A stretch of 32,361 nucleotides of DNA from Clostridiaceae bacterium (GCA_009911355.1 QXXE01000044.1:1-32361); one strand, 5' to 3'. Positions 1 through 8,416 are shown, numbered from the stretch's first letter. The notes: generated from the sequence alone by a model not told the origin. Translations and numbers: made by a program.

Positions 1-172
1 GCGCCTGCGCGGCGGGCGGCAGGGCTCTGCCCTGCACCCGCTGGGGCTTTCGCCCCAGACCCCGAGATGCTGACGCACCTCTGTCTCGCCTGCGGGCGGG
101 ACGGGGGATTTCGGGTTTTTGTGTTTTGATGCGCGCAGTAGATCAGCCCGCCATGATGGCAGCGGGCTGATC
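1..172 (+). repeat. Mosaic hairpin repeat, copy A (forward)
   Basis: This non-coding GC-rich stretch is cut by the window's left edge. In order it holds the palindrome GCAGGGCTCTGCCCTGC (19-35), the hairpin CTGGGGC-tttc-GCCCCAG (41-58), the core CGCCTGCGGGCGGGACGGGG (87-106), and a perfect 11-bp stem GATCAGCCCGC/GCGGGCTGATC (141-151 with 162-172). The same modules recur at nine other places in the window. The order matches copy B (6325-6707) read on the other strand. Confidence 0.8.
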
Positions 173-220
173 GGCTTACTTCGGCGCCCAGGTGCAGCAC
201 CGCTTACCGCTCTCCCGCCC

Positions 221-254
221 AAAACCCACTGACAGAACGTCGTCAGCGGGTTTT
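221..254 (+). terminator. Terminator-like hairpin upstream of the sensor kinase
   Basis: AAAACCCACTGAC (221-233) pairs with GTCAGCGGGTTTT (242-254) with one A-C mismatch and an 8-base loop, and the right arm ends in a T run. It resembles a rho-independent terminator for a gene beyond the left edge. It could also act within the leader of the sensor kinase that starts 88 bases downstream. No clear promoter was found between it and that gene. Confidence 0.5.
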
Positions 255-342
255 AGGCTCCCCTTCACTGCATCCGCACGCCCCTCAATACCTCTAGTAC
301 CTCGATTACCCCAGCAACCCAGCTTAGAAAAGGAGGCCAGAC

Positions 343-1881
343 ATGAAGCCATTCGCCCTTCCCGCAAAGCGCTTCCGCGCAATGCCCCTCAAAGAGAAGG
401 CACGGTCGTTCAGCCTGGCTTCTTTTTGTGTGCTGTTTATCTTTTTTATCTGCTGCACTGCGGCGCTTGCTTACTATAATTTCAGTTTTAAACGCCTTTT
501 TGACGCAAGCTACCTGCAAAGCGACGCAATGGGCCGCATGAGCGACCTCAGCCGCGCAATTGCCGCCTATGAAAGCGCTCCCAACACCGAATCCCGCCAG
601 CAGATCGAAAGCTGTTTCCAAAACGGCTGGGAACTCTTCAACCGCTTCCCCGACGACCCCCGCCAGCAAAGCGAGGAGCTCCGGATGCTCAAAACTGCGA
701 TTCTCCGTACCTACGCGACCTACGAGAAAAGTGTACAGGAGCTGTTCCGGCTTGGCAGCTACAGGCTTCATACGACCGATTATTATTTGCAGTATTATGA
801 GACGGTCGAGATCGGGGATTATATTGACACCTATCTCGAACAGATGCTTCAGGAAAACCTTCGCGAAGGCCAGGCCCTCTACCGCACCCAAAGCCGCATC
901 CTCCATATTGCCCCCCTGATTCTCGCGGCGCTGCTCCTGCTTTCTGCTTTCGTGCTTCTGCACGTGCAGCGCTGGTTTTCCGCCCACCTCCTCTCCCCGA
1001 TCCTTTCCCTCGCCGAAGCCGCCCGCACCCTCGCGGCAAACCAGATGGATATTCCCGACGTGCCGGTTTGCGGCAGCGACGACGAGATCGGCGACCTCAC
1101 CCGCACCTTTAACCGCATGAAGGACGACTGCCGCAGCCTGCTTACCGCGCAGCAGGAGAAGGAAGAGCTCACCCGTGAGCTCTACGAAGAACGCCTGAGC
1201 CATATTGCCGCCGAAAACCAGCTTTCCGCTGCCCAGCTTGCCATGCTCAAGCAGCAGATCAACCCCCATTTCCTGTTTAACACCCTGACCCTCATTTCGC
1301 AGACCGCCCAGCAGGAAAACGCCGGCGAAACCGGCCGGCTTATCCAGCAGCTTTCCATCCTCCTCCGGCACAACCTTTACGACCGCCAGGATCGCGTAAC
1401 CATCCGCCAGGAATTGGAGACGCTTTATAGTTATATGTATATCCAGGAGTCGCGCTTCCTTGATCGCGTTGCCTTCTGGGTCGACTGCCAGGTGCCCCCC
1501 GAGGATTACTGCATTCCTACCTTTACCTTGCAGCCGCTGGTCGAGAATGCCGTTTCCCACGGCGTAGCCCCGCGCGAAGCGGGCGGCGTCATCCGCATTA
1601 AGATTGCCCTGCGCGGCGCGCTGCTGCGCATCAACGTCACAGACAACGGCGTAGGCATGGACAAGGCTGTGCGCGGGCGGCTCAACCGCCTTGAGGACGT
1701 GCCCGCCGGCCAGAACAACGGCATCGGCGTCGTCAACGTCGCGCGGCGGCTCGAACTACTCTGCCCCGGAAGCCGCTTCCATGTCGCCAGCTGGCCGGGG
1801 CTCGGCACCTGCATCCGCATCGAACTGCCCCTCAGCTGGGCCAAAAGACAGCCAGAAGGAAAGGGGGACTCCCCGTCATGA
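343..1881 (+). CDS. YesM-type sensor histidine kinase
   Basis: This is a membrane sensor kinase of the YesM/LytS class (512 aa). Two membrane segments (about residues 25-46 and 186-208) bracket an extracytoplasmic sensing region of about 140 residues. A HAMP linker follows (about 210-265). The His_kinase motif QQINPHFLFNTL carries the phosphorylated histidine at residue 309. The ATPase domain has the N-box LQPLVENAVSHG (Asn402), DNGVGM (435-440) and a GIGVVN glycine box. The start is supported by AGGAGG at 331-336, six bases upstream. Its stop overlaps the start of the response-regulator gene (ATGA), so the two are translationally coupled. Kinases of this class usually sense extracellular sugars or other nutrients and pair with AraC-type regulators. 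The sensing region is not recognised, so the ligand is unknown. Confidence 0.93.
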   Translation: MKPFALPAKRFRAMPLKEKARSFSLASFCVLFIFFICCTAALAYYNFSFKRLFDASYLQSDAMGRMSDLSRAIAAYESAPNTESRQQIESCFQNGWELFNRFPDDPRQQSEELRMLKTAILRTYATYEKSVQELFRLGSYRLHTTDYYLQYYETVEIGDYIDTYLEQMLQENLREGQALYRTQSRILHIAPLILAALLLLSAFVLLHVQRWFSAHLLSPILSLAEAARTLAANQMDIPDVPVCGSDDEIGDLTRTFNRMKDDCRSLLTAQQEKEELTRELYEERLSHIAAENQLSAAQLAMLKQQINPHFLFNTLTLISQTAQQENAGETGRLIQQLSILLRHNLYDRQDRVTIRQELETLYSYMYIQESRFLDRVAFWVDCQVPPEDYCIPTFTLQPLVENAVSHGVAPREAGGVIRIKIALRGALLRINVTDNGVGMDKAVRGRLNRLEDVPAGQNNGIGVVNVARRLELLCPGSRFHVASWPGLGTCIRIELPLSWAKRQPEGKGDSPS

Positions 1882-3362
1882 GCTATTACATCCTCGTCGC
1901 GGAGGACGAGACCGTCACCCGCAACGCCATCGCTGAAAACCTGCGCTCCATCCTGCCCGACGCACGCCTCCTCCTCGCGGAGAACGGCCTGCGCGCCGTC
2001 GAGCAGGCGCGGGCCCTGCCGCGGCTTGATATCGCCTTTATGGATCTCAAAATGCCGCTCATGGACGGCATCGAAGCCGCCCGCGAGCTGCGCACCCAAT
2101 GGGAAAACTGCCAGATCATTTTCCTGACCGCCTACAGCGGCTTCGATTCCATGCGCGAAGCCCTCGCCCTCGGCGCAGCCGACTACCTGCTCAAGCCGTT
2201 CAGCCAGACCGGCCTGGTCGCCGCCGTCCAGAAAGCGGCGGGGCGGCTTAAGCTGCTCGAGCAGACCCGCGAACAGCTGACCCGCGCCCAGGCCGAACGC
2301 GAACGCCTGAGCGAGCTGGTCGACGAACGCACGCTGCTCGATGTTGCCAGCGGTGCGCTCGACATTGACAGCGAGGAAGCCCTCGCAGGCAGCGCCGCCA
2401 GCGGCGCGTTCGCCGTTGTGCGCTGCCCCGCCGGGTTTTCCCCCCAGCGCGCATCCGGGCTCCTGCGCGGCGCACCCTGGGAAGCGCGCCTGCGCGTCCT
2501 TGTACGCGTGCGGGCCGAATATATTTTCCTGCTTGTATTCTCCTCCCTCGAAGAGGACGTTTCCGCCGCTGTCCATGAACGTCTCGGCGCGCTCTGCGGT
2601 AAAATCCGCCGTTTGATGCACGCCAGCCTTTCCGCTGCCGTCAGCGACACCTTCCACAGTATCCACAGCGCGGCGGACGCATGCTTCCGCTGCTATGCCG
2701 CCCTGCCCGCCCCCGGCGGTTCCGCCGCCGTGCGCTGGCTGCGTGAAAACGGCGCGGAGGCCTACGCGTTCGGCAGCCCCCCCGCCTTCCGGCTGGACGC
2801 GGATGGCGTGGAAACCCTGTTTGCCTATTTTGCACTCCAGCGCTTCAGCCTGCCGGTATGCCAGCGCCACCTGCTCGCCCGCATGGAGGAATCCATCGGC
2901 AGCCTGACCCCGCAGGCGCGCGCGCTGGTCACCGCCTGCGAGGATCTCCCGTCGCTCGCCGAAACGGCGCGGGAGCTGTGCGCCGCGCTCTGCCAGCCGC
3001 TGGACGCCCCGCAGGACGCGCCCGAGCCGCCCGCCGACGGCACCGAAGCCCGTATCAAAGATTACCTGCTTGCCCACTACGCCGAGGAAATCACGCTGGA
3101 GGATATCTCGGCGGCGCTCGGCTATTCCCGCACCTATTTCAGCAAGCTGTTCAAGCGGCTGTTTGGCAAGAATTTCGTGGCCTACCTGACCGACCTGCGC
3201 ATTGAAGAGGCCAAGCGGCTGCTGAAAAACGGCCCGTTTGGCATCCGGGAGGTCGCGTCAAGGACCGGCTTCCGGGACGGCGCATATTTTTCCAGCACCT
3301 TCCGCCGCCTGACCGGCCAAACGCCCAGCGAATATCAGGAATCGGTGAGGAAGAAACGATGA
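1878..3362 (+). CDS. YesN-type response regulator with AraC output domain
   Basis: This is the partner of the preceding kinase (494 aa). The N-terminal receiver domain (1-120) has the acidic pair at residues 10-11, phosphoacceptor Asp56 in FMDLKMP, Thr84 and Lys106 (LLKPF). A long middle region (about 130-390) has no motif I recognise, as is usual for YesN-like proteins. The C-terminal 100 residues are a double helix-turn-helix of the AraC family (ITLEDISAALGYSRTYFSKLFK, then IREVASRTGFRDGAYFSSTFRR), so it is a DNA-binding transcription factor. Its ATG overlaps the kinase stop, and AAGGGGG at 1861-1867 lies 10 bases upstream. The likely target is the adjacent DctP-type gene or distant transporter genes; this is inferred from position only. 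Confidence 0.93.
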   Translation: MSYYILVAEDETVTRNAIAENLRSILPDARLLLAENGLRAVEQARALPRLDIAFMDLKMPLMDGIEAARELRTQWENCQIIFLTAYSGFDSMREALALGAADYLLKPFSQTGLVAAVQKAAGRLKLLEQTREQLTRAQAERERLSELVDERTLLDVASGALDIDSEEALAGSAASGAFAVVRCPAGFSPQRASGLLRGAPWEARLRVLVRVRAEYIFLLVFSSLEEDVSAAVHERLGALCGKIRRLMHASLSAAVSDTFHSIHSAADACFRCYAALPAPGGSAAVRWLRENGAEAYAFGSPPAFRLDADGVETLFAYFALQRFSLPVCQRHLLARMEESIGSLTPQARALVTACEDLPSLAETARELCAALCQPLDAPQDAPEPPADGTEARIKDYLLAHYAEEITLEDISAALGYSRTYFSKLFKRLFGKNFVAYLTDLRIEEAKRLLKNGPFGIREVASRTGFRDGAYFSSTFRRLTGQTPSEYQESVRKKR

Positions 3363-3555
3363 AACCGAAATGCTTCCCCCAGCGCAGGGCGGGCTTCCTC
3401 CCCACAACGCGGCGCGCCGCACTGCTGTACAAACACCGCCGCCAACCGGAATGGAACATAGAACCGGGGCTATCGTCCCTGCTCACCACGAACGGCGGAA
3501 CACCGCCGGTGCGCCCACAGCGGAATGCACACCCTGACTGCCGGGAGGTGGGATG

Positions 3556-4557
3556 ATGAAACGAAAATGGATGCTGGCAGGCGCGGCGATGCTTCTGGCC
3601 GCGGCGCTGGCGGCGGGGCTGCTTGGCAGCCGTGCCGCGCCCGCCCCCGGCTATCTGCTGCGCTACGCGGAAAACCAGCCCGACGACTACCCCACCACCC
3701 AGAGTGCCTACTATTTCGCCGACCTGGTCAGCGAGCGCACCGGCGGCGACGTCAAAATCACCGTCTATGCCAACGGGACGCTGGGCGACGAAAGCTCGGT
3801 CATCCGGCAGGTGCAGTTTGGCGGCATCGACCTTGCGCGGGTGTCCATCGCGCAGCTGGTGGTACACGCGGAGATCATGTCGGTGCTGACCATGCCCTAC
3901 CTGTACCGCGACAACGCGCATATGTGGTCGGTGCTGGAGGGCAGCACCGGCGACCGCTTCCTCGCGGAAATTGCGCCAGCCGGGCTGATCGGCCTGTCCT
4001 GGTATGACGCAGGCGAGCGCCATTTTTACACCCGCACGCCGATCACGGGCCTTGACGACCTGCGCGGCATGACCATCCGCGTCCAGGAAGCCGACTACAT
4101 GTCCGATATGGTGCGCGCACTGGGCGCGCTGCCCCGCTCCATCCCCTACAGCGAGGTCTATTCCAGCCTGTCGACCGGCGCGGTGGACGGCGCGGAAAAC
4201 AACTGGCCCAGCTACGAGGCCACCCAGCATTACCGGGCTGCACCCTATATGCTGCTGGACGGGCATGTCCGCATCCCGGAAATGCAGATCCTGTCTGCCG
4301 AAACCGCGGCGGCACTGCCGGATGAATACGTGGAAATCATACGCGAGTGCGCGCGGGAATCGGCGCTGTACGAGCGGCAGCTCTGGGCCGAACGCGAGCA
4401 GGAATCCCGGCAGAAATGCCTGTCGCGCGGCGTTACGGAAACCGTGCTGAGCGACGCGGAGCGCGAACGGTTCCGGGCCGCATGCCAGCCGATCTACGAA
4501 AAATACGCCGCCGATTACCTTGACCTGATCGCCGAAATACAGGCAAGCGGCGAGTAA
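3556..4557 (+). CDS. Orphan DctP-family TRAP solute-binding protein
   Basis: This is an extracytoplasmic solute-binding protein of the TRAP (DctP) family, about 333 aa. A hydrophobic N-terminus (MLAGAAMLLAAALAAGLLG) serves as signal peptide or membrane anchor; no lipobox cysteine is present. Family marks include the ligand-carboxylate region (MTIRVQEADYMSDM) and the conserved STGAVDGAENNWPS. TRAP binding proteins normally deliver organic acids to DctQ and DctM membrane subunits, but neither gene is present: the next gene encodes a HAD hydrolase. Adjacency to the kinase/regulator pair suggests a sensing role or service to a distant permease. ATGs at 3553 and 3556 are both possible; GGGAGG (3543-3548) spaces better with 3556. 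The gap after the regulator (3363-3555) holds no convincing gene. Confidence 0.88.
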   Translation: MKRKWMLAGAAMLLAAALAAGLLGSRAAPAPGYLLRYAENQPDDYPTTQSAYYFADLVSERTGGDVKITVYANGTLGDESSVIRQVQFGGIDLARVSIAQLVVHAEIMSVLTMPYLYRDNAHMWSVLEGSTGDRFLAEIAPAGLIGLSWYDAGERHFYTRTPITGLDDLRGMTIRVQEADYMSDMVRALGALPRSIPYSEVYSSLSTGAVDGAENNWPSYEATQHYRAAPYMLLDGHVRIPEMQILSAETAAALPDEYVEIIRECARESALYERQLWAEREQESRQKCLSRGVTETVLSDAERERFRAACQPIYEKYAADYLDLIAEIQASGE

Positions 4558-4745
4558 GGACCGGCCTTGTTCCCAAATCGCCTGCACACCCACCGCAGGT
4601 CTTTTCCTTCCGTGCTGTGCCGGTTGCCAGCAGAAATCCCGGCGGATTTCAAAAAAACGGTACAGCAGCACAGAAAAACTGCCGGCGAACTGCGTGCGGG
4701 CAATTCCGGGGCAGGCTCCAAGCACGGTTGCTGCGGCAAAACGGG

Positions 4746-4774
4746 TTGAAGGACGCTGCGCTTTATGGTAGAAT
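4746..4774 (+). promoter_or_regulatory. Promoter of the HAD hydrolase gene
   Basis: TTGAAG (4746-4751), a 17-base spacer and TAGAAT (4769-4774), preceded by an extended TGG. It lies 38 bases upstream of the chosen ATG. An in-frame ATG at 4765 overlaps the -10 region, which argues for the later start. Confidence 0.65.
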
Positions 4775-4812
4775 CATATAGAAAGCCAGATCTGGCAGGA
4801 GGGATTACAACC

Positions 4813-5508
4813 ATGACCGGGGCTATTTTTGATTTCAATGGCACAATGTTTTTTGACGAAGCCTTTCAGGAACGCTCCTGGCGGGAGTTCCTTGGGCAAA
4901 AAACCGGGCGGGATGTTACAGACGCAGAATTTCAGGAATATATTCACGGAAGGAACGCGGACGTTTCGCTGCCATATTTTTTGCAGAGGAGCCTTTCCCG
5001 GCAGGAAATTGAGGATTTAGAAGAGGAAAAAGAGGTCATTTATCGAGACTTATGCCTGAAAAGCGCGGATTTTCGGCTGGCCGACGGACTGCCCCTGTTC
5101 CTTGACCGCTTGAAACAGCTTGATTTCCCCATCACGATCGCTACCGCGTCGGGCTGGAACAACGTGCAGTTTTTCTTTGACCATCTTGGGCTTGACCGGT
5201 GGTTCAACCTTCAAAATGTCGTATACAATGATGGGACGATCCCCGGAAAGCCGGAGCCCGACCTGTATCTGTTGGCTGCGGAGCGGCTGGGGGTGGACAT
5301 CCACGGCTGCGCTGTGTTTGAGGACGCGCAGTCGGGCATTGAAGCCGCCAAGCGGGCGGGGGCGGGAAAAATCATCCAGGCCGCATCCATGAAGCAGCCG
5401 CATATCAACCGGGACGCTGACCGGGTAATCCGGGATTATTGCGACGTAGACGGGCTGCTTGCCGAGCTTGGCCTGGGGCCGTCGCCCGGAGACCCTACAA
5501 ACGCCTAG
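4813..5508 (+). CDS. HAD-superfamily hydrolase (phosphoglucomutase/phosphatase-like)
   Basis: This is a cytoplasmic haloacid-dehalogenase-fold protein (231 aa), probably a phosphatase or phosphomutase on a small phosphorylated metabolite. Motif I is FDFNGT with the nucleophile Asp7; the usual second aspartate is Asn9. An alpha-helical cap follows (about 15-85), then motif II (ITIATASG), motif III lysine (GKPEPDLY) and motif IV (VFEDAQSGIEAAKRAG). The order matches the beta-phosphoglucomutase-like subgroup. The start is set by AGGAGGG (4797-4803), nine bases before ATG 4813. It is followed after 29 bases by the YcxB-like gene, so the two probably share the promoter at 4746. Substrate cannot be told from sequence. 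Confidence 0.85.
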   Translation: MTGAIFDFNGTMFFDEAFQERSWREFLGQKTGRDVTDAEFQEYIHGRNADVSLPYFLQRSLSRQEIEDLEEEKEVIYRDLCLKSADFRLADGLPLFLDRLKQLDFPITIATASGWNNVQFFFDHLGLDRWFNLQNVVYNDGTIPGKPEPDLYLLAAERLGVDIHGCAVFEDAQSGIEAAKRAGAGKIIQAASMKQPHINRDADRVIRDYCDVDGLLAELGLGPSPGDPTNA

Positions 5509-5537
5509 GGAAACGCTGTCCAGAGGAGGACAAAAAC

Positions 5538-6074
5538 ATGCAAAATTCCTACAAAATTGACGTAATCATGGATGGGACAGTTTTCCGTGATTTCCTGCTG
5601 TTTGACTCGTTCAAATACCGAAAATTATGGAAAAGGCCGCTGTTTTTCGCGGTGATGTTTGTGATTTTTTCCCTGCTGTGCTTTGCGATGCAGGGAATCC
5701 GAGAGCAGGCGGCGCTGCTGGGGACGGTGCTGCTGGTGATCGGGCTTGGACTGCCGCTCATCTACTTCATGATGTTTTTCCGGACGGTCGCGGATCAGGT
5801 AAAGCGGCTGAAGCTTGACAAGCCGCGGCTGTTTTACACCATCCTGCTGACCGACGCAGAAGACGGCATTATCATGAGTGCGCGGAACGCAGAGGACCGC
5901 CGTTTCCGCTGGGCGGACGCAGAACGGGCCTACCGGTCGGGCGACGTAGTCTACCTTTACGTATTGCAGGGGAGCGCGGTAGTGCTGCCCTTCAAGGACG
6001 TTAAGGGCGGCGGCGACGCGCTTTGGAAATACCTCGGGGAAAGGCTTGGCGAGGGGAAGCTGACCACCTGCTGA
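5538..6074 (+). CDS. YcxB-like membrane protein
   Basis: This small membrane protein (178 aa) has two adjacent hydrophobic segments (about residues 34-51 and 57-81). They are followed by a soluble C-terminal domain with the pattern RFRWADAERAYRSGDVVYLYV ... VLPFKDV, typical of the YcxB C-terminal domain. The function of that family is not established; the domain resembles the PH-like folds of small bacterial membrane proteins. The start is fixed by GAGGAGG at 5523-5529, eight bases before ATG. An upstream in-frame extension to 5439 would overlap the HAD gene and lacks a binding site. It is the second gene of the HAD unit. Confidence 0.8.
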   Translation: MQNSYKIDVIMDGTVFRDFLLFDSFKYRKLWKRPLFFAVMFVIFSLLCFAMQGIREQAALLGTVLLVIGLGLPLIYFMMFFRTVADQVKRLKLDKPRLFYTILLTDAEDGIIMSARNAEDRRFRWADAERAYRSGDVVYLYVLQGSAVVLPFKDVKGGGDALWKYLGERLGEGKLTTC

Positions 6075-6236
6075 CGCATATGCGGGCGCTTTGCATGTAA
6101 CCAACCTGCACGCCCGCCCCGCCAGACAGCGGACGCACACCCTTCTTCCCGCACAAAGCATTCCCCCTGCTTAACCCCACTCCGCCATCAAACATACCCC
6201 GGCATGCACGCCGCAGCTGCCTTTACGCACGAGGAG

Positions 6237-6280
6237 CGCCCCATCCCCGCTGGCGTCGTTCTGCCAGCGGGGATGGGGCG
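6237..6280 (+). terminator. Long perfect hairpin after the YcxB-like gene
   Basis: GCCCCATCCCCGCTGGC (6238-6254) and its exact reverse complement (6263-6279) form a 17-bp stem, 18 with the outer C-G pair, around an 8-base loop. No T run follows, so it may be a folded RNA or DNA element rather than a classical terminator. It sits 160 bases after the unit's last stop and just before mosaic repeat copy B. Confidence 0.55.
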
Positions 6281-6324
6281 AGCGCGCTGTAAATGGGACA
6301 CCACCCATCACAAAACCTTCCTCA

Positions 6325-6707
6325 GCCAGCCCGCCGCCGTTCTGGCGGGCTGGCCACTGCGCAAAAAGGACAGGCCACGCCCCCGTCCCGCCCGCAGGCG
6401 AAGAAGAGATGCGAAGCATCTCGGGGTCTGGGGCGAAAGCCCCAGCGGGTGCAGGGCAGAGCCCTGCCGCCAGCCGCGCAGGCTGCCCGCCCGGCGAGGG
6501 CGCGGGGTGCAGGGGCAAGGCCCCGCCGCCAGCCGCGCAGGCTGCCCGCCCGGCGAGGGCGCGGGGTGCAGGGGCAAGGCCCCGCCGCCAGCCGCGCAGG
6601 CTGCCCGCCCGGCGAGGGCGCGGGATGCAGGGGCAAGGCCCCGCCGCCAGCCGCGCAGGCTGCCCGCCCGGCGAGGGCGCAGAGTGCAGGGGCAAGGCCC
6701 CGCCGCG
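6325..6707 (-). repeat. Mosaic hairpin repeat, copy B, with 59-bp tandem array
   Basis: In reverse orientation this copy holds an 11-bp hairpin GCCAGCCCGCC/GGCGGGCTGGC (6325-6335, 6344-6354), the core CCCCGTCCCGCCCGCAGGCG (6381-6400), CTGGGGC-gaaa-GCCCCAG (6428-6445), and then four 59-bp tandem units at 6472-6530, 6531-6589, 6590-6648 and 6649-6707. Units 1 and 2 are identical; units 3 and 4 differ by one and about three bases. Because 59 is not a multiple of three, apparent open frames here (Ala/Pro/Arg-rich) change phase at each unit and are not taken as genes. Confidence 0.88.
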
Positions 6708-6794
6708 GTTTTGTGAAATTGCTAAAAGGAAGTCCTATTGCGGATAGCAGAATCGGGCGATTCTCCAAAATATCTGAAAAGCGTGAAAAAATCC

Positions 6795-6823
6795 TGCACA
6801 ACCGTCCTGTTTTGTAGTATAAT
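6795..6823 (+). promoter_or_regulatory. Promoter of the branched-chain amino-acid transporter unit
   Basis: A perfect -10 TATAAT (6818-6823) with a weaker -35 TGCACA (6795-6800) and 17-base spacing lies 68 bases upstream of the binding-protein start. The surrounding sequence is A/T-rich against a GC-rich background. Confidence 0.7.
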
Positions 6824-6891
6824 TTTCTCGTTCGGGTAGCGCCCTACCGCGCAGCCCCGAAGAAAGCTTCATCTATTTGAGGAGGATCATT

Positions 6892-8106
6892 ATGAAAAAG
6901 CTTCTTGCTATGCTGCTCGCGTGCCTGATGGTACTCAGCCTCGCGGCGTGCGGCGGCAACGATTCCGGCTCCGGGGACGACGCAAACACCCCCGCAGCGG
7001 ACAACAACACCCCTGCTTCTGACGACGGCGCTTCCGGCGAAGCCGGCGGCACCTTCAAGATCGGCGGCCACGGCCCGCTGACCGGCGGCGCAGCCATCTA
7101 CGGCAACGCAGCCAAGAACGGCGCCCAGATCGCAGTGGACGAGATCAACGCCGAGGGCGGCGCTGTGCAGTTCGAACTCAACTACGAGGACGACGAGCAC
7201 GACCCCGAGAAGGCTGAAAACGCCTACAACGCCCTGAAGGACTGGGGGATGCAGCTTTCGCTGAGCGGCGTTACCTCCAAACCCGCCGAGGCGACCTCGA
7301 CCAGCCACAACGACGACCGCATCTTCGCGCTGACCCCGTCCGCGTCCTCGACCGCTGTTGTCGAAGGCAAGGACAACGTCTACCAGATGTGCTTCATGGA
7401 CCCGAACCAGGGCACCGCGTCGGCTGACTACATCTTCGACCAGAAGCTCGGCACCAAGGTTGCCGTCATCTACCAGAACGACGAGGTTTACTCCAGCGGC
7501 ATTTACGAGCGCTTCGCGGCGCGCGCCGAGGAGGTCGGCCTTGAGATCGTTTCCGCAACCACCTTCACCGCCGCAAGCATGACCGACTTCTCGGTGCAGC
7601 TGGGCGAGGCGAAGAACGCGGGCGCTGACCTGCTGTACCTGCCGATCTACTATACCCCGGCTTCGCTGATCCTGACCCAGGCAAAGGGCATGGGCTACGA
7701 GCCGAAGATCTTCGGCGTAGACGGCATGGACGGCATCCTGACCGTAAAAGGCTTTGACACCTCCCTCGCGGAAGGCGTTATGCTGCTGACCCCGTTCAAC
7801 GCGGACGCGGAGGACGAGCGCACACAGAAGTTTGTCTCCACCTACAAGGAGCAGTTCGGCGAGGTCCCGAACCAGTTCGCGGCTGACGCATACGACTGCG
7901 TCTACGCGTTCAAGCAGGCGATCGAGGAGACCGGCGCAACCGCCGACATGTCCGCCGAGGATCTCTGCGGTAAGATGATCGAGGCGTTCACCTCGATGAC
8001 CTTTAACGGCCTGACCGGCGAAGGCATGACCTGGACCGACGGCGCGGTTTCCAAGAGCCCGAAGGGCATGGTCATTGAAAACGGCGCTTACGTCGGCATG
8101 GACTGA
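6892..8106 (+). CDS. livJ: Branched-chain amino-acid ABC transporter, substrate-binding lipoprotein
   Basis: This is the extracellular receptor of a LIV-type (HAAT family) importer, 404 aa. The signal MKKLLAMLLACLMVLSLAAC ends in a lipobox with Cys20, so the mature protein is lipid-anchored. A Gly/Ser/Asp/Asn/Thr-rich linker (about 21-55) leads to the Leu/Ile/Val-binding fold: FKIGGHGPLTGGAAIYGNA, then YEDDEHDPEKAENAYN, GVTSKPAEATS, and the hinge region KIFGVDGMDGIL. GGAGG at 6881-6885 fixes the start. The permease and ATPase genes follow on the same strand after a 684-base structured gap. Ligand is probably leucine, isoleucine or valine, but this family also binds amides, urea and aromatic acids. 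Its own promoter and a downstream hairpin would allow higher expression than the membrane components. Confidence 0.9.
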   Translation: MKKLLAMLLACLMVLSLAACGGNDSGSGDDANTPAADNNTPASDDGASGEAGGTFKIGGHGPLTGGAAIYGNAAKNGAQIAVDEINAEGGAVQFELNYEDDEHDPEKAENAYNALKDWGMQLSLSGVTSKPAEATSTSHNDDRIFALTPSASSTAVVEGKDNVYQMCFMDPNQGTASADYIFDQKLGTKVAVIYQNDEVYSSGIYERFAARAEEVGLEIVSATTFTAASMTDFSVQLGEAKNAGADLLYLPIYYTPASLILTQAKGMGYEPKIFGVDGMDGILTVKGFDTSLAEGVMLLTPFNADAEDERTQKFVSTYKEQFGEVPNQFAADAYDCVYAFKQAIEETGATADMSAEDLCGKMIEAFTSMTFNGLTGEGMTWTDGAVSKSPKGMVIENGAYVGMD

Positions 8107-8130
8107 CTGACGCATCGCTTCGCTCGCGTC

Positions 8131-8306
8131 TCGTTCAAAACCTGCGGGTTTTGAACGAATTGGGGGAATTAGGAAGATTTGATTCCGCCGATGCGCCCCG
8201 AGGGGCGCACGACGGTTCGGCCTGCGCTCCATGCATCGCGCGGTGCGCGATACACTGCGCTGCGGCGCAAGGTGTCAAAACCCACGTACATGCCGCGGGT
8301 TTTGAC
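8131..8306 (+). other. Two hairpins in the livJ-livH gap
   Basis: A perfect 12-bp stem TCGTTCAAAACC/GGTTTTGAACGA (8131-8142, 8147-8158, loop tgcg) lies just after livJ. A second stem, GTCAAAACCC/GGGTTTTGAC (8274-8283, 8297-8306), uses nearly the same arm sequence, so the four arms could also pair in alternative ways. No gene is evident; open frames in this gap run across the hairpins and lack ribosome sites. Confidence 0.55.
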
Positions 8307-8384
8307 CGCCGCTGCGCGGCGATTCAGAAACGCGCTGACGCGCGGGGCGCTGTCCTTCAATATCCGTTTTTTCGCAAAACACCC

Positions 8385-8416
8385 AAAGGAGGGCGCGTTT
8401 GGATACGCCCTCCTTT
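8385..8416 (+). terminator. Terminator-like hairpin between livJ and livH
   Basis: AAAGGAGGGCG (8385-8395) pairs perfectly with CGCCCTCCTTT (8406-8416) around a 10-base loop. The T run is short (TTTG), so termination is likely partial. Partial termination here would reduce transcription of the permease and ATPase genes relative to livJ. Confidence 0.6.

Noticed and set aside
1506..3077. Long minus-strand open frame opposite the kinase and regulator genes
   Set aside because: It is antisense to two well-supported genes and shows no family motif. The same applies to minus-strand frames at 265-1560, 3151-4725 and 6844-8232.
3359..3556. 65-codon frame starting in the response-regulator stop (ATGA overlap)
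   Set aside because: The overlap is tempting, but the product is low in structure, Arg/Pro-rich and unlike a known family. It ends inside the DctP ribosome-site region.
6325..6707. CRISPR-like appearance of repeated units
   Set aside because: The units are directly contiguous with no variable spacers and no cas genes nearby. This is a tandem repeat.
6204..6817. Several Ala/Pro/Arg-rich frames across the 59-bp tandem array
   Set aside because: The unit length is not a multiple of three, so the reading phase shifts with each unit. There are no ribosome sites, and the composition follows the DNA repeat rather than a protein.
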